Part shown: one piece after another, positions 33,805 through 44,811 of the stretch
How positions within the stretch are numbered: the stretch's first letter is position 1
Layout: every line of letters starts with the position of its first letter
NCBI GenBank assembly: GCA_037952775.1
Contig: JBANAY010000003.1
Span: 23,064,001 to 23,128,000, forward strand
Length of the DNA: 64,000 nt
Direction of reading: 5' to 3'
From: Clonostachys chloroleuca
Lineage: Eukaryota > Ascomycota > Sordariomycetes > Hypocreales > Bionectriaceae
Made by a program: the position numbers and the translations under genes
Notes under the pieces: model-generated
Told to the model about the DNA's origin: nothing
What the model saw: only the letters and a program-made list of their open reading frames with translations
Databases searched by the model: none

Positions 33805-34442
33805 CTAAAGCTTGAATGATGCGTCTTTGATCCGGGCAATGCCCTCCTGGGTGCAGGAGATGACCAGGCAGCCCGTCTCGACGTACCAGATTCGCTGGTG
33901 AGTGAGGACTCTGCCATCGCCGCCCCAGGAGGACTTCCTCTCGCAGACCATCCATTGATCTGCCCTTGCGTCAAAGTCGTGGAAGACCACACTGTGGTTC
34001 AAACTGACCGCCATGGCCACATTTTCGATCATGCGACCGACCTTGCTCATGTTTGCATAAAGCGAAGGCCCAATGATGTTCGAATCCGATATGTAGCCTA
34101 TTGCTGCCATATGCATGCCAGGGCTATCTGTAGATATCTCAGGCGACCGGACAAAGCCGTACATCCGGAACTCCGTAGGCTCGTCGACGACGGTAAACTC
34201 GCACGGGCGCCAATCGCATGGTTCTCTGTACTTGAGGTAGTTGCGGTCATGCACCGGAAAGTCTTGCTTGGTTGACCAGTCATGAAGACCACTGCATTCC
34301 GTCCCCATTTAGCGAATGCAATTGACATATCGTACATGGAACAGTGTGAAGCCTACCTCACGCTTCGGAAGACATCCGGGCCATCTTCAGGCACGAGCTC
34401 GACAGTGATGATTGACTCTATGGGAGCCTTTTCTGCTGCCAT
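33805..34442 (-). CDS. Truncated acyl-CoA thioesterase II (TesB-like), second hot-dog half only
   Basis: Exons 34442-34357 and 34291-33805; 190 residues, against 290-380 for TesB-type enzymes. Exon 1 gives MAAEKAPIESIITVEL, the family start, up to PDVFRSV. Then it jumps directly to YLKYREPCDWRPCEF of the second half. About 100 residues carrying the first hot-dog helix and the WHPPGxRGxFGG block are missing. The second half keeps MHMAAIGYISD (Asp), SLNHSVVFH and SCTQEGIARI (Gln), so its catalytic residues remain. The protein ends FKL, not a canonical PTS1. Either a deletion has occurred within the gene or it is a decaying copy. It is divergent from erg25. Confidence 0.7.
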
Positions 34443-35422
34443 GGTGAAGAATCGTAGTCCAACTTGGAAAAGCGCAACTCACCGCCAAGGGGCGGCATGA
34501 GGGGACCCTGGAGCTTTGCATTTTTGCTGGCTGGCTCTGGCTCTCACGTGGTTTACCTGTATTGCAATCAAACTATCGTTACATTGCAAGGATGCGCGTC
34601 AGCTTGAGCGCAGAGCAGGATCATTGCAGGTCATGGTATCACGGAAGGATGAGCGTCGTATTGATCGATAGTTTGCTCTTAGGATGCAGATTGCAGGTTT
34701 AGGGTAGGTACAGCTTGGCCTTAAAAAGGCTGCCGCTGTAATTTACTGCAGGCAGGAGCGTTTCCACCGAGGGCGCGCTCTCACCGCGTCTTGTTCGTAT
34801 TCGTATCCACTTTCGTATTCTCTTACCATGGCCAGATCTCGATATCGCGATTGCTAGATTACCGAGGCCAGCCCAGGCGGTTCGGCAATCTGACTTTGGG
34901 AGCACGGATATAGCCTCACCAGCGCCTGGGAATGGCGTCCTGGATACCGGGAGGCTGTTGTCAGACACCGTACGATCCCACGCGCACGGGAAGACCAGCT
35001 TCCGGCGCGGAGGCTCAAGACCCTCGCCGCTTGAGTTTGCGCCGCCACTCGCCTCGGGCCCTCGGGATTGGCCAGATGGCGCACTCCCTCAAAAGTTAGC
35101 AACACGAATACGTCGGGGATGCGTCTGGCAGGCCAGATCTATGCCTTTCTGGGCCGTAGCTCCCAGTCGATCGGCCAGGAGAATCTCCATCTCGCACGCA
35201 GCAGTAAACGCCATTGGCTGCTCTCCCACAGATCAGATTAGATCTGGGTCCGGATCTCTCTTCATCCGTCCCACCTCATTTTATGTTTTGCCGCCAAGGG
35301 TTCTCAGGAGAGTCGCGGTGTATAATAATTTATCAAGCCCCTTTGTCCTGTCCCACCATTTCTAGAACATCACCATTCTTCCAAGCATCCAACCACGGTT
35401 CCCAGCATTGGACTTGTGCACA
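34443..35422. other. Divergent promoter between the thioesterase-like gene and erg25
   Basis: About 1 kb. It contains a CACGTG box at 34545-34550 and three TCGTAT half-motifs near 34790-34820, close to but not identical with the Upc2 site TCGTATA. Confidence 0.4.
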
Positions 35423-36494
35423 ATGGACGGACTTGGACTGTAAGTTTGACCTCTGGATGCCACTAGCCCTCCCCTCGCTCGTCGCTATTTTATCGCGAAG
35501 GACGCTGCTAACTTTCCCCGAACCAGGGCCACAAACACGACCCTGCCAACCGGCGGGGGCTACTTCAGAATCGTCGATACCGTATCCAAGGAGAACCCGA
35601 CTCTCGGATACTTCGAAGCTCTCTGGACCGTATGTCCTGTCCTTAATCTTACCCCTTACTGCAAAAGAGAGCAGCTACTGACCCTCTCTGCAGGCCTGGT
35701 ACCTCTACGTGCAAAATGACACCTACGCGACCGGCATCATGAGCCTCGCGCTCCACGAAATCGTTTACTTCGGCCGCTGTCTCCCCTTCTTCATCCTCGA
35801 CTTCTTTCCTTACTTCAACAAGTACAAGATCCAGCTGGCCAAGATGCCCACGCTCAAGGAGCAGTGGGACTGCGCCCGCCTCGTCCTCCTCATCCACTTC
35901 ACCGCCGAGCTCCCCCAGATCTGGTTCTTCCATCCCATCGCCACCTACCTCGGCATGCAGTACGGTGTGCCCTTCCCTCCCGCCTGGAAGATGGCCCTCC
36001 AAATCGCCATCTGTTTCGTAATGGAAGACACCTGGCACTATTGGGTCCATCGTGCCCTACACACCAAATATCTCTACAAGAAGGTCCACAAGCTTCACCA
36101 CACCTACTCCGCCCCCTTCGGCCTCGCCTCCGAGTACGCCTCGCCCATCGAGACGGCCATCCTCGGCCTCGGCGTCGTGGGCTCCCCCGTCCTGCAACTC
36201 GCCGTCACCGGCGACCTGCACCTCGTCACCATGTACGTCTGGATCATGCTGCGCATGTGCCAGGCCATCGACGCCCATAGCGGCTACGACTTCCCCTGGA
36301 GCCTGCGCCACTTCCTGCCCGTCTGGGCCGGCGCCGACCACCACGACCTGCACCACGAGAAGTTCATCGGCAACTACGCCTCCAGCTTCCGCTGGTGGGA
36401 CTACATGCTCGACACCGGGGCCGGCAGCGAGGCCTACCAGCGCCGCCGACAGAAGAAGCTCCAGAAGATCCAGGTCCAGAAGAAGGTCGAGTAA
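35423..36494 (+). CDS. erg25: C-4 methylsterol oxidase (ERG25 family)
   Basis: Exons 35423-35439, 35527-35629 and 35694-36494; 306 residues. The first exon carries only five codons and part of a sixth (MDGLG), an arrangement seen in other fungal genes of this family. The three histidine clusters of the fatty-acid-hydroxylase superfamily are in order: HYWVHRALH, HKLHH and DHHDLHH, binding a di-iron centre. Several hydrophobic helices match an ER membrane enzyme. The C-terminus KKVE fits the KKxx ER-retrieval signal. It removes the two C-4 methyl groups of 4,4-dimethylzymosterol stepwise in ergosterol synthesis with cytochrome b5. Aspergilli often have two ERG25 paralogues; which one this is cannot be told. 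Confidence 0.92.
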
Positions 36495-38406
36495 GCGGTT
36501 CCTGTTATGGCCATGAACGAAACCATGAACGAAAGAAGACAGCAGTACCTCTCCGAGTCAAATATAGGAGCAAAGTAAGGAGCCATAATGTCGGTGGATG
36601 GGCGTTTTCATATTTATCCAATATAGAGTAGCCAGGAGTGGTTGGGCATCACTGCTGCGGGCGGGAGAAAAGCTACGAGTAACCTTGATGCTGGCGTGAG
36701 TGTCGAGGTATGACAGATTGCATGGTGGCATGGTATGCCTGTGCGGACAGCATTATAGACAGCGATGATAATTTACAACGAATCTGATTTGATGCATTCA
36801 TAGCCTCGTCCTTGACTACGATCATGACACGTGATTTGCGAAGACCGTAAGAGGGTTGAACATGGAAGACACGCTTGTTAAGACAACCCTTAGTTGGGCG
36901 CAGGGATACAAGCAGTCCAGCTGGCTAGAAGCACCTAGACCCGACAATCTATTGGCCTCACGGCACATGTCGAGGCTATCATGCGCCATGACTTGATAGC
37001 ACAACATTTCACGCACGACAACAGTTCCAATGAACGCTTATGGCCATGAAAATCTCCATGGGTTCTTATACATTCATCACTGTCGGCCGTTTCGTCCACG
37101 GCAAGGGTGCCGAACGGGATCATACGGTGTTGATGTTTTCCCGACAGAACTTCTACAGACGTGACAAGCCACCATCCTTGCCAAGTGGCCTCGGCAGCAA
37201 CGAGTTATGTGAACAATGTTTCGCTTCGAGGATCATACTTCTGGGACGACAGATAAGGGCCGAGAAACGACGGGGATCACGGTCGAGTCGGTTGCGAGTG
37301 GCGCGTTGGAAACATCGAGCGAGCTCTCAAGGTCAACTGGGAATCGAAAGGACTAAAGCTCGTGTTATTTCGATATCCCTGGTTGCAGTTCCTTGTCACA
37401 GTGTATCAGTATCTTCCTACTTCGTTGTCAATTTCCTCAGACCAGGTGGATGATTCACGACATGCTCGACTGCGCGTCACAGAAACTGTCGTGACCCTGT
37501 ACAGATTTTCGGGCAGAAAGCGTCTGGCGGCAATGAACGGCCAACGAGAAGCCGTACCGACTCGTTCGAGCAGCAGAGAGGGCAGAGGCATAGTCCCAGT
37601 CTCTGGTGGGCTGTTCCATGATATGTTCAATCTTGGTTGTCGACCAACTGGGGAGAGTGTCTGCCGGAACAAATACGGCCCGTCACGGCATCTGCGAGGG
37701 CAGATCATCTTAGTAAGCTGCCGTTTCCGATACCAGATAAGATAAGGGTATTTGATAAGGAATGGGACAAACAGCCTCCATCGCAGAAGATACAGCCCTC
37801 CTCCGTGTTTCAAGGTAAATTGATCCTTGCGATCAGATACATTTTATATTGTTACCTAGAGCCCAATTTTTTGTTTGCCACCACCGCAGGTATACCTTTT
37901 GCTACCTACTCGCCGTCCTTGTTGCCATTTGATTGTTCTGATGAGCTAGTTGCCCTAGTAAACAACACGATTGTCAACGAGCAAACACGAGTCACGAAAT
38001 CACAATGAGAAACCCGCGATATCAAATCCTTTTGACAAAGAAACCCCCCCTTCCCACACCTCCCAGGTTCCCCAGGATTAATGTGTAAGCCTTGATTTTT
38101 GAGCGTACTTCCTTCAATTGCAGCTATACTCAATGAACGCGTTTGCTTTCTTCCCATTTAGCATTGTCTTTCTTTCACATCTTCTCGTCATACCCCAGCC
38201 CTCCCTCATCATCGAGAAGGTGTCCGAACACCTATATATATTGCAGCAAGCACAGGCGCAGGAATGATTCCCGTTCGAGAAGACGTATACTCTCTTATTC
38301 CTTTCCACGCCAATCTCACCGCATATCATCCCAGCGACACACAAACAATCAAGTAGAGTCAGGCACAACGCATGGTCTTCTCTATCTTCCCTCTCCCACT
38401 GAAGAT
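36495..38406. other. Intergenic, about 1.9 kb
   Basis: Lies between two plus-strand genes. Short open frames on both strands show no family signal. The part from about 38140 may be the 5' leader of the next gene, since one frame is open across it. Confidence 0.5.
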
Positions 38407-39225
38407 ATGCGCTCCGACGTAACTCGTAAGCACCTTTCCCTTGAGGATCAAAAGAGGATTATTTTTGATCGACTCTGCCTGGCCTGGGAAGGAGGTGACT
38501 GGCTTCCATCGGATGTGCTTGCTTGCAACCTCTCTCCTAGCACCGCAGCTATGCAGTGCATAGACAAGGCCACCGCCATGGCCCAGTCTCAAAATAAGAA
38601 GCTTTCATCTCTCTGGGGCCCCAGCGGACCCCTCCGCATTGCTTTCCAGAGCTCTGGCCAAACATTATCAAGCGACTTCTGCTCCATGGTCAATCGCATG
38701 GTTGATGATTGGGAGGATGTCAGCCGCTCGACGATGCAACGGCAACAAAACTTAGGCATAGAAGCCCAGAGGATGCTTGATCAGCTGTCCCAAATCCAAT
38801 CCATGTCCAAGATGTCGACGGCTAATGTAAAAGATCCTTCCAGATCCGTTGTTTTCGACGATCGAATCCCGGGACTTCAAATAGATCTCAACTACATTAA
38901 AGAGCAAATCGACGAGGCATGTAGCCGTAAATTGCACGACTTGTTGTACATCGTCATTCTTCAGTTCCAACTGCGAGAGCATGATGGTCTATTTCTTGGT
39001 GATGCTGAAGGACCAACCAACGATGACCGTAAGATGAGAGACGCAAGTCTAGAGCCGACCCAAACCACCTCGACTCAAAGCCAGGCGGACTTGATTGAGT
39101 CAGAAATAAGGAAAGCAACCCAAGAAGCCAAAATAGCCGAGGCAGACATCAATAAGCTCGAGAGTAAGCTTCAAGCCATGACGGGAACTGTCCGTGAATT
39201 TGTTGAGGCTCAGAGAGGAATATGA
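38407..39225 (+). CDS. Hypothetical protein with C-terminal coiled coil
   Basis: Single exon, 272 residues from the ATG at 38407. The frame is open further up to 38143, but that stretch is Ser/Arg-rich and unlike coding sequence. I do not recognise the protein. Residues 1-100 form a compact domain (LSLEDQKRIIFDRLCLAWEGGDWLPSD). A helical middle section has many Met/Gln. The end, from about 225, is a strong heptad-like coiled coil (IESEIRKATQEAKIAEADINKLESKLQAM). No signal peptide or membrane segment is present. The N-terminal QKRIIFDRLCLAWEGG run suggests a small DNA- or protein-binding domain as one possibility. Confidence 0.65.
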   Translation: MRSDVTRKHLSLEDQKRIIFDRLCLAWEGGDWLPSDVLACNLSPSTAAMQCIDKATAMAQSQNKKLSSLWGPSGPLRIAFQSSGQTLSSDFCSMVNRMVDDWEDVSRSTMQRQQNLGIEAQRMLDQLSQIQSMSKMSTANVKDPSRSVVFDDRIPGLQIDLNYIKEQIDEACSRKLHDLLYIVILQFQLREHDGLFLGDAEGPTNDDRKMRDASLEPTQTTSTQSQADLIESEIRKATQEAKIAEADINKLESKLQAMTGTVREFVEAQRGI

Positions 39226-39369
39226 CAAAGGAAATGAACAATTATATAATGTAGAGTAGTCTTCTTTATGTCTCCCGAACTTCATTTTCCCTTTTTTCTA
39301 CGGAGTGAACTCCTTCTGTTACTTCTTGATTTTCTCTACTTCCTCCTCTTCCGAGCTGTAAACTGTTTA

Positions 39370-39410
<41 letters not shown>

Positions 39411-42124
39411 CTTACAAACTCAGATCCGTTAAATTTGGGGCTTCTCTTCCAAAAACCCGAGCAAGATAAAGTGAGTACTACAACTCTACTTTTGAGTATG
39501 CAAAAATCGATCGAAAAGGAAGTATCGAGAGTGGTTCTCTAGGGTATCTGAGTAAAGGCAGCGTACGAGATCTCCAAAAGGTGCCTACCCTACGCGCCAG
39601 ACAGTTTAGAGTAAGGAGGGAGCCGATGGCAGAATATGGCACATGATGAACTCTGACTCGTGATTGGACTCGTCGCAACTAGTCAGCTACACCTGGTAGG
39701 CTCCAAACTGAGCGGCTACGTGCGTATATTGGCGGGAGGAAAACAAGGTAATTGCTAGTCATGTCACTGGCTCGTAGCCTGGGCTCGGGGGTTCCCCGGT
39801 GGCCCACTGTGAGGTTTTTATCTCGCATCCCAGAATGCGAGGGTGTCGGGAAATGTCTCGCATTGTGTCCTCGCTTCGGGTTCTTCCATTGCGCATGACG
39901 AAGGAGGGAAATTCTTCGAAACTGAGTCTAATCAATCGTGGTGCGTGCTGTGCTGATCAGACGGTGAATGACATCAGCAGTGGGCTATGCTCAGGGAGTC
40001 GCTTACGTGTAGCGGGCAGCTAAGCCTCTGTAGCTCGTGAATGATGGCTGGGGTCCGCAGAATACAGTGGATTTAGCCACTGGACAGCTCCCTCTAGCCT
40101 CTGTCGCCTTCACTACAGGTACCTGTTTCTCTGGTGCTCTGGTGTTCGAAACTGCAGAAGACATGAAGATAATGCACAACTTGTGCGGCCTACGACTGTG
40201 AAACAGACTGTCTGGCTGGGCGCTCCTGAAGGACGGATTGGCGAAGACCGTCGATCGCCAAGGCTATTCGTACGGTATAACAAATGAGGGGCGTTGGTAG
40301 GATCATAACACGCTGTCGGATGCCGCAATTCCCAAGAACATGAACCTACGCGTCGTGCATCTGCATCGGTACGTTTCTCTATGTACGCTGCTTTCTGCTG
40401 CTGCCTGAACCGGTCTACCTACGACACTTTAGCAAGATACTCGGGAAGTAGTCCCGGTTTGACTCGCAAGATGGAACGCGTAACGACCGGAGCGGCGAAT
40501 ATGTCGTCGTGAACAACGACCACCAGAGCGTGGCAGAGCACGTGTAGCAACTGAGAAACAGAATCGACAACGGGTAACAGGCCAGAGCAGAAGACTCTCC
40601 ACACTGAAGTACAGGGCCTTCCACTATTTTTACCACTAAATTAGGCCGACCAATTTAAAATTGTAGCTCAGCCCCTGATTGGACGCGGGCAGCCCCCTTT
40701 ACGGACCTTATTCGAGCAAGAATGAGGGACATGACTAGGAGACCAGAAGAACTCGGGCAAAACGCAGGAGGGGAAGCCAATTGACCTATTGCTGTGGAGA
40801 GAACTCTTCATAATCTTCTTGGGGCGGGGACCCATGCCCAGGGACCCGGTCCCAGTCATCTGGGCCAAGCATCGGTCAGTGCGGGATCCTGGTTTGCCCC
40901 CCAGGTCCCCTTCGCGAATTGTTCCAGGCCTTTCATATTCCCGCCTGTTGAGGGGATGGTTCTGCTTCTGCTGCTCCGTCCCTGGGGTTCGACCTGGCTA
41001 GTCCCCTTTCTGCCCCGCTCCCGGATGCACAGCCTTGATATTCTTCAACCAACGAGCGGGCCCCTGTTCTAAGGGTCCTCGAGCTCTATTCTGGATGGAG
41101 GGCCGGTTCCTCCACCTTCCTCTTCCCACTTGAATCTCCCGCTCGCAAAATTGCTCCCTCGGTTTAACCTTCGCTCATGGCGTTGCCCTCTCGCCAAGGA
41201 TGCTGCCAAGGCACCAAGGGTGTGGGTGGACGGAGTGTATCTTCATCTCTGCCGCAAGCCATTACTTATCTCTCCATCTCACTTCGCCCAAGTAGCTCCG
41301 GGGAGCGTCTTCAACGGCTATGTTGATCATGTTGGCCAAGCCGTTGATGGCTCCAATGCTAGCTGTTCATCCGTCCGACTCATTGACTGGACTGGCCTCG
41401 ATATCCACCCCCCAATTTCCACTCTGTCGTCAGCCCCTTGGGGCTTTGCGTGTCTCGATCAACGAGGACTGCCCATCTTTTTCTCCCTCCCATCAGCTAA
41501 CGACGCACCCCATGGCGGTATGGGTCGTCAACCATACGGGTTGGAGATGAGTCCATTTTCCCAGGCCCCGACCCCTTCTTGGGGTGTGTCGGCAAATCCC
41601 CCTACTCTCCGTCGCCGGTACGAGTAGGCGGCCCCCCAATAGTTCCCCGTTCTCCTCTGGCTCCTCCTCCTGGCAGAGACGTGACTGTAGGTCGGAGGCT
41701 CCCGGTCGGTGTCGCTCCCTCTCTCTCCCCTCTTGGTTGCCTGGGCCGTAGATATATCCCTCGTCTCCCTCTCGAAAGATATCTGTGGATGCTCTCCCCT
41801 GTCGTATCGTTCCATAACCTCGACTTCCTTCCGAGACGCTCGTAATCGTTGTTGGCCACCATGCAAGCAGGGTCTTGACCGACTGAACCACGCCTTGCTC
41901 AAAAGCATCCTCTAGCCTTCCCAATTGAAGCCAGCCGCGCTCCTTCTGCCAACACCAACTTCACCATCAACATTGTGTCCGTTGGATAAACCTGCCGGCG
42001 ACGAGAAACCGACAGTTATCCCGAAGCTCAACCTCCGTGCGATCGACCCCCTTATCTAAATCCATCGACCTTTGCGACGCGACGCTACACATTTATACCA
42101 GTCGGAACCCATTGAACTTTCAAG
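39226..42124. other. 2.9 kb upstream region of the desaturase; poly(T) and pyrimidine-rich
   Basis: It begins with a 39-nt T tract at 39372-39410 just after the coiled-coil gene. From about 40900 it is pyrimidine-rich on the plus strand, which looks like a long 5' leader of the desaturase gene. Open frames at 41130-41627 and on the minus strand at 41493-41924 have low-complexity composition and no family signal. Confidence 0.5.
39372..39410. repeat. 39-nt poly(T) tract
   Basis: An uninterrupted T run of 39 bases lies 147 bp after the stop of the coiled-coil gene. It could be a polymerase-slippage microsatellite or the mark of an old poly(A)-tailed insertion in minus orientation. No retroelement body or target-site duplication is seen beside it. 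Confidence 0.8.
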
Positions 42125-44433
42125 ATGGGTCGCGACGACATTGTGTCGCCATGCCAGGTTAAGGAGATGATTGCAGAGGGGAAGGCGATCGTAATTATGG
42201 ACGATTATGTTCTCCGACTGGACTCCTGGCTCAACAGGCATCCAGGAGGTGACTTGGTCATCAAACACATGATTGGGAGAGATGCAACCCATGAAATCAC
42301 AGTGTAAGAGACATGCCCAGCCCTCAATTCCATCAAAACGATATTTTGCTCCCAATCCTTAACCTTCCCTTCTTTCCTTTATCTTGTCTGTCGCAAAACC
42401 CAAAAGATTATCCCCAGAGTCCGGTGGTAGAGTGTTTCTTGGATGCGCCACGAGCAGCCTTTTGGGCTCGTGATAGATCCTTTGTCCAGCCATCTTAGTC
42501 TTGTCTCCTTGCTTCATGTGTGTGTACACCAGTTAGTGAATGAAGATTTCCAGATCTTGGGTAGCAGAGGGGAATAACGTTATTTTAAGCTCAAGGGCCC
42601 GAGATGGGGATATCCCGGGGAAGGGAGAGATCTGACATCCGGGGCTTCTTGATTTAAATTGAAGATCTGGAGCTATCGGGGGCTTCGGAGTTTGCTTATG
42701 AATCTTTAGTCGTTTTTTTCTGGCCCCAGCTGACATATGCATTTGCAGGTATCATTCGGCAGCCACCGTGCAGAAAATGAAGGCTTTTCGGATAGGCCGG
42801 AAGCCAGCGGGACCGTGGCCCAACATGACACCGCCAATTAGAGGCGGCATCTTCACCCCTAGCGAGATAGCCAAGACCCTCGAGTCTGATGATGATGAGG
42901 ATCTCCTCAGTCACATTGGCGACGGAGCCTCGTCGGCGACTTCTGCAGCGTCCAGCAGCAGCAGCATCGCCGATGACTTGGTGGAGTCTCTGGAGAAGAA
43001 AGCGTATGAGGCTGGCCTTGCCCCGGACTCTTCGGACTCTTCGGGTCTCCGGAGACGCAATGCTACGGCAGATGCCTCCCGTCCCGCCCCTAAGATCCGT
43101 CAATTGTCCCCCACAGAGTACACCGACTGGGCCATGCAGAGGGACATCAGCCGGGACCTGGAGGAGTACCCTTCGGTAGAGCCCGTCCTCCAGCAGGACA
43201 TTGCCCAGAAGTATGGTGAACTCCACCAGAAGATTATCGACATGGGGTACTACAACACCCCGTACCTTGACTATGGCAAAGAGTGTGCCCGGTACTTTAC
43301 ATTGTTTACCTCGTTCATTGTCTTCCTCCGCTGGCAGTGGTTCGTCCCGTCGGCCATCTCTCTAGGCCTCTTCTGGGTAAGACTTCCTAAACCCCTTTGG
43401 TGTTGCCACCTCTCCATCAACACGTTTACTGACTGGCATATACTTGTAGCATCAAATCATGTTTTCGGCTCATGATTCAGCCCACACTGCCATCACACAC
43501 AACTGGAATGTCGACACCTTCATCAGCCTGTTCATTGCTGATTTGTGTTGTGGACTTTCCATCGGTTGGTGGAAGAGTAGTCACAATGTCCATCATCTGA
43601 TCACAAACCAACCTGTTCGTGCCATCCCCATCCCTGTCTGCTTGACTATCAAAGTCAAACGTCAACTAACTTGAGTCCAGGAACATGACCCTGATATCCA
43701 GAACCTCCCCTTATTCGCTACCTGCCCCTCCTTCTTCAAGTCCATACACTCCACCTACTACGACTTCACTTACGTCTGGGACAAGGCCTCCGAGATCCTT
43801 GTCCCCTTCCAGAAATACACCTACTACCCCGTCATGGGCATCGCCCGCTTCAACCTCTACCTCCTCTCCTGGCTCCACGTCCTCGGCAACCGTTCCACCG
43901 GCCTAGGGACCACCACGGCATGGTGGATCCGCCCGACCGAGATCACCTTCATGGCCTGCTACTGGTTCCTCTTCGGCTACGTCCTCTGCTGGCGCAACAT
44001 CCCGACCTGGACCTCCCGCGTCGTCTTCATCCTCGTCAGCCACGTCATCACCATGCCGCTGCACGTCCAGATCACCCTCTCCCACTGGGGCATGTCCACC
44101 TCCGACCTGGGCGAGAGCGAGTCCTTCGCCCAGCGCCAGCTCAGGACCACCATGGACGTCGACTGCCCCGCCTGGATGGACTTTGTGCACGGCGGCCTGC
44201 AGTTCCAGGCCATCCACCACCTCTTCCCCCGCGTGCCCCGGCACAACCTGCGCAAGGTGCAGGCGCTCGTGCGGGAGTTCTGCCACGAGACGGGCATCCC
44301 GTACTCCATCCTGACGTTCACCGACGGGAACAAGAAGGTACTTGGGCATTTGGACAAGGTGGGCGAGCAGGTTAGCCTGCTGGTCAAGTGTCAGCAGTAT
44401 ATGGCCGAGACGGGGGAGAGCGGGCTTCATTAG
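42125..44433 (+). CDS. Sphingolipid delta-8 desaturase with N-terminal cytochrome b5 domain
   Basis: Exons 42125-42303, 42749-43376, 43450-43614 and 43681-44433; 574 residues. The cytochrome b5 domain at residues 1-70 has the heme motif LNRHPGGDLVIKHMIGRDATHE. An Asp/Ser-rich linker (about 105-145) separates it from the desaturase. The histidine boxes are HDSAH, HNVHH and QAIHH, the last with Gln replacing the first His, a hallmark of front-end desaturases. These enzymes introduce the delta-8 (E) double bond in the long-chain base of glucosylceramides in the ER. Intron 1 is 445 nt, many times longer than others in the window. The third intron uses a GTTCGT donor. Confidence 0.93.
42304..42748 (+). 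other. Unusually long first intron of the desaturase
   Basis: Donor GTAAGA and acceptor TTTGCAG, 445 nt, just after the heme-binding HPGG region of the b5 domain. Other introns in this window are 47-110 nt. No open reading frame of note lies inside it. Confidence 0.85.
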
Positions 44434-44811
44434 GAATGGTGTTTTTTTGTATTTGATATGTGTTCAGACTATTCGGTATTTTTTTCAAGACAGCATTGTT
44501 ATTTCAAGCTCATATTTCCTTTAAGTGGTGATTCGCGTTTTGATCACTCCGCCTCCTGTGAAGGTACACTGACGCCTGGTGACAACTCGTAGATATCAAC
44601 TAGGTGACTGGCATGTAATAACTGGCCACCCTTGTGAAGTAGTAATCTGCTGCTCATCGAGCCATATCTCAATTAGAGTAGACCAAATAAAGCCATGATG
44701 CACTGTTGCATTTTGAAAGCTACTCGGACATGTAATCAAGCCTCTTCATGGCTAGAAGCATGTTTTCTAGGATCTGTTAGCACGTGAACAATAGAGCAAT
44801 TGTAAGAGCTG
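44434..44811. other. Intergenic between convergent genes
   Basis: Short spacer between the ends of the desaturase and the regulator genes. No feature is identified. Confidence 0.5.

Noticed and set aside
35649..36356. Long antisense open frames over erg25
   Set aside because: They mirror the GC-rich codon bias of the real gene and have low-complexity composition (Gly/Glu/Val-rich).
39372..39410. Poly(T) as the tail of a retroelement
   Set aside because: No element body, target-site duplication or coding remnant beside it.
41130..41924. Open frames on both strands upstream of the desaturase
   Set aside because: Pyrimidine-rich leader sequence with no family signal and incompatible frames.
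43903..44430. Long antisense open frame over the desaturase
   Set aside because: Shadow of the coding strand; no conserved family pattern.
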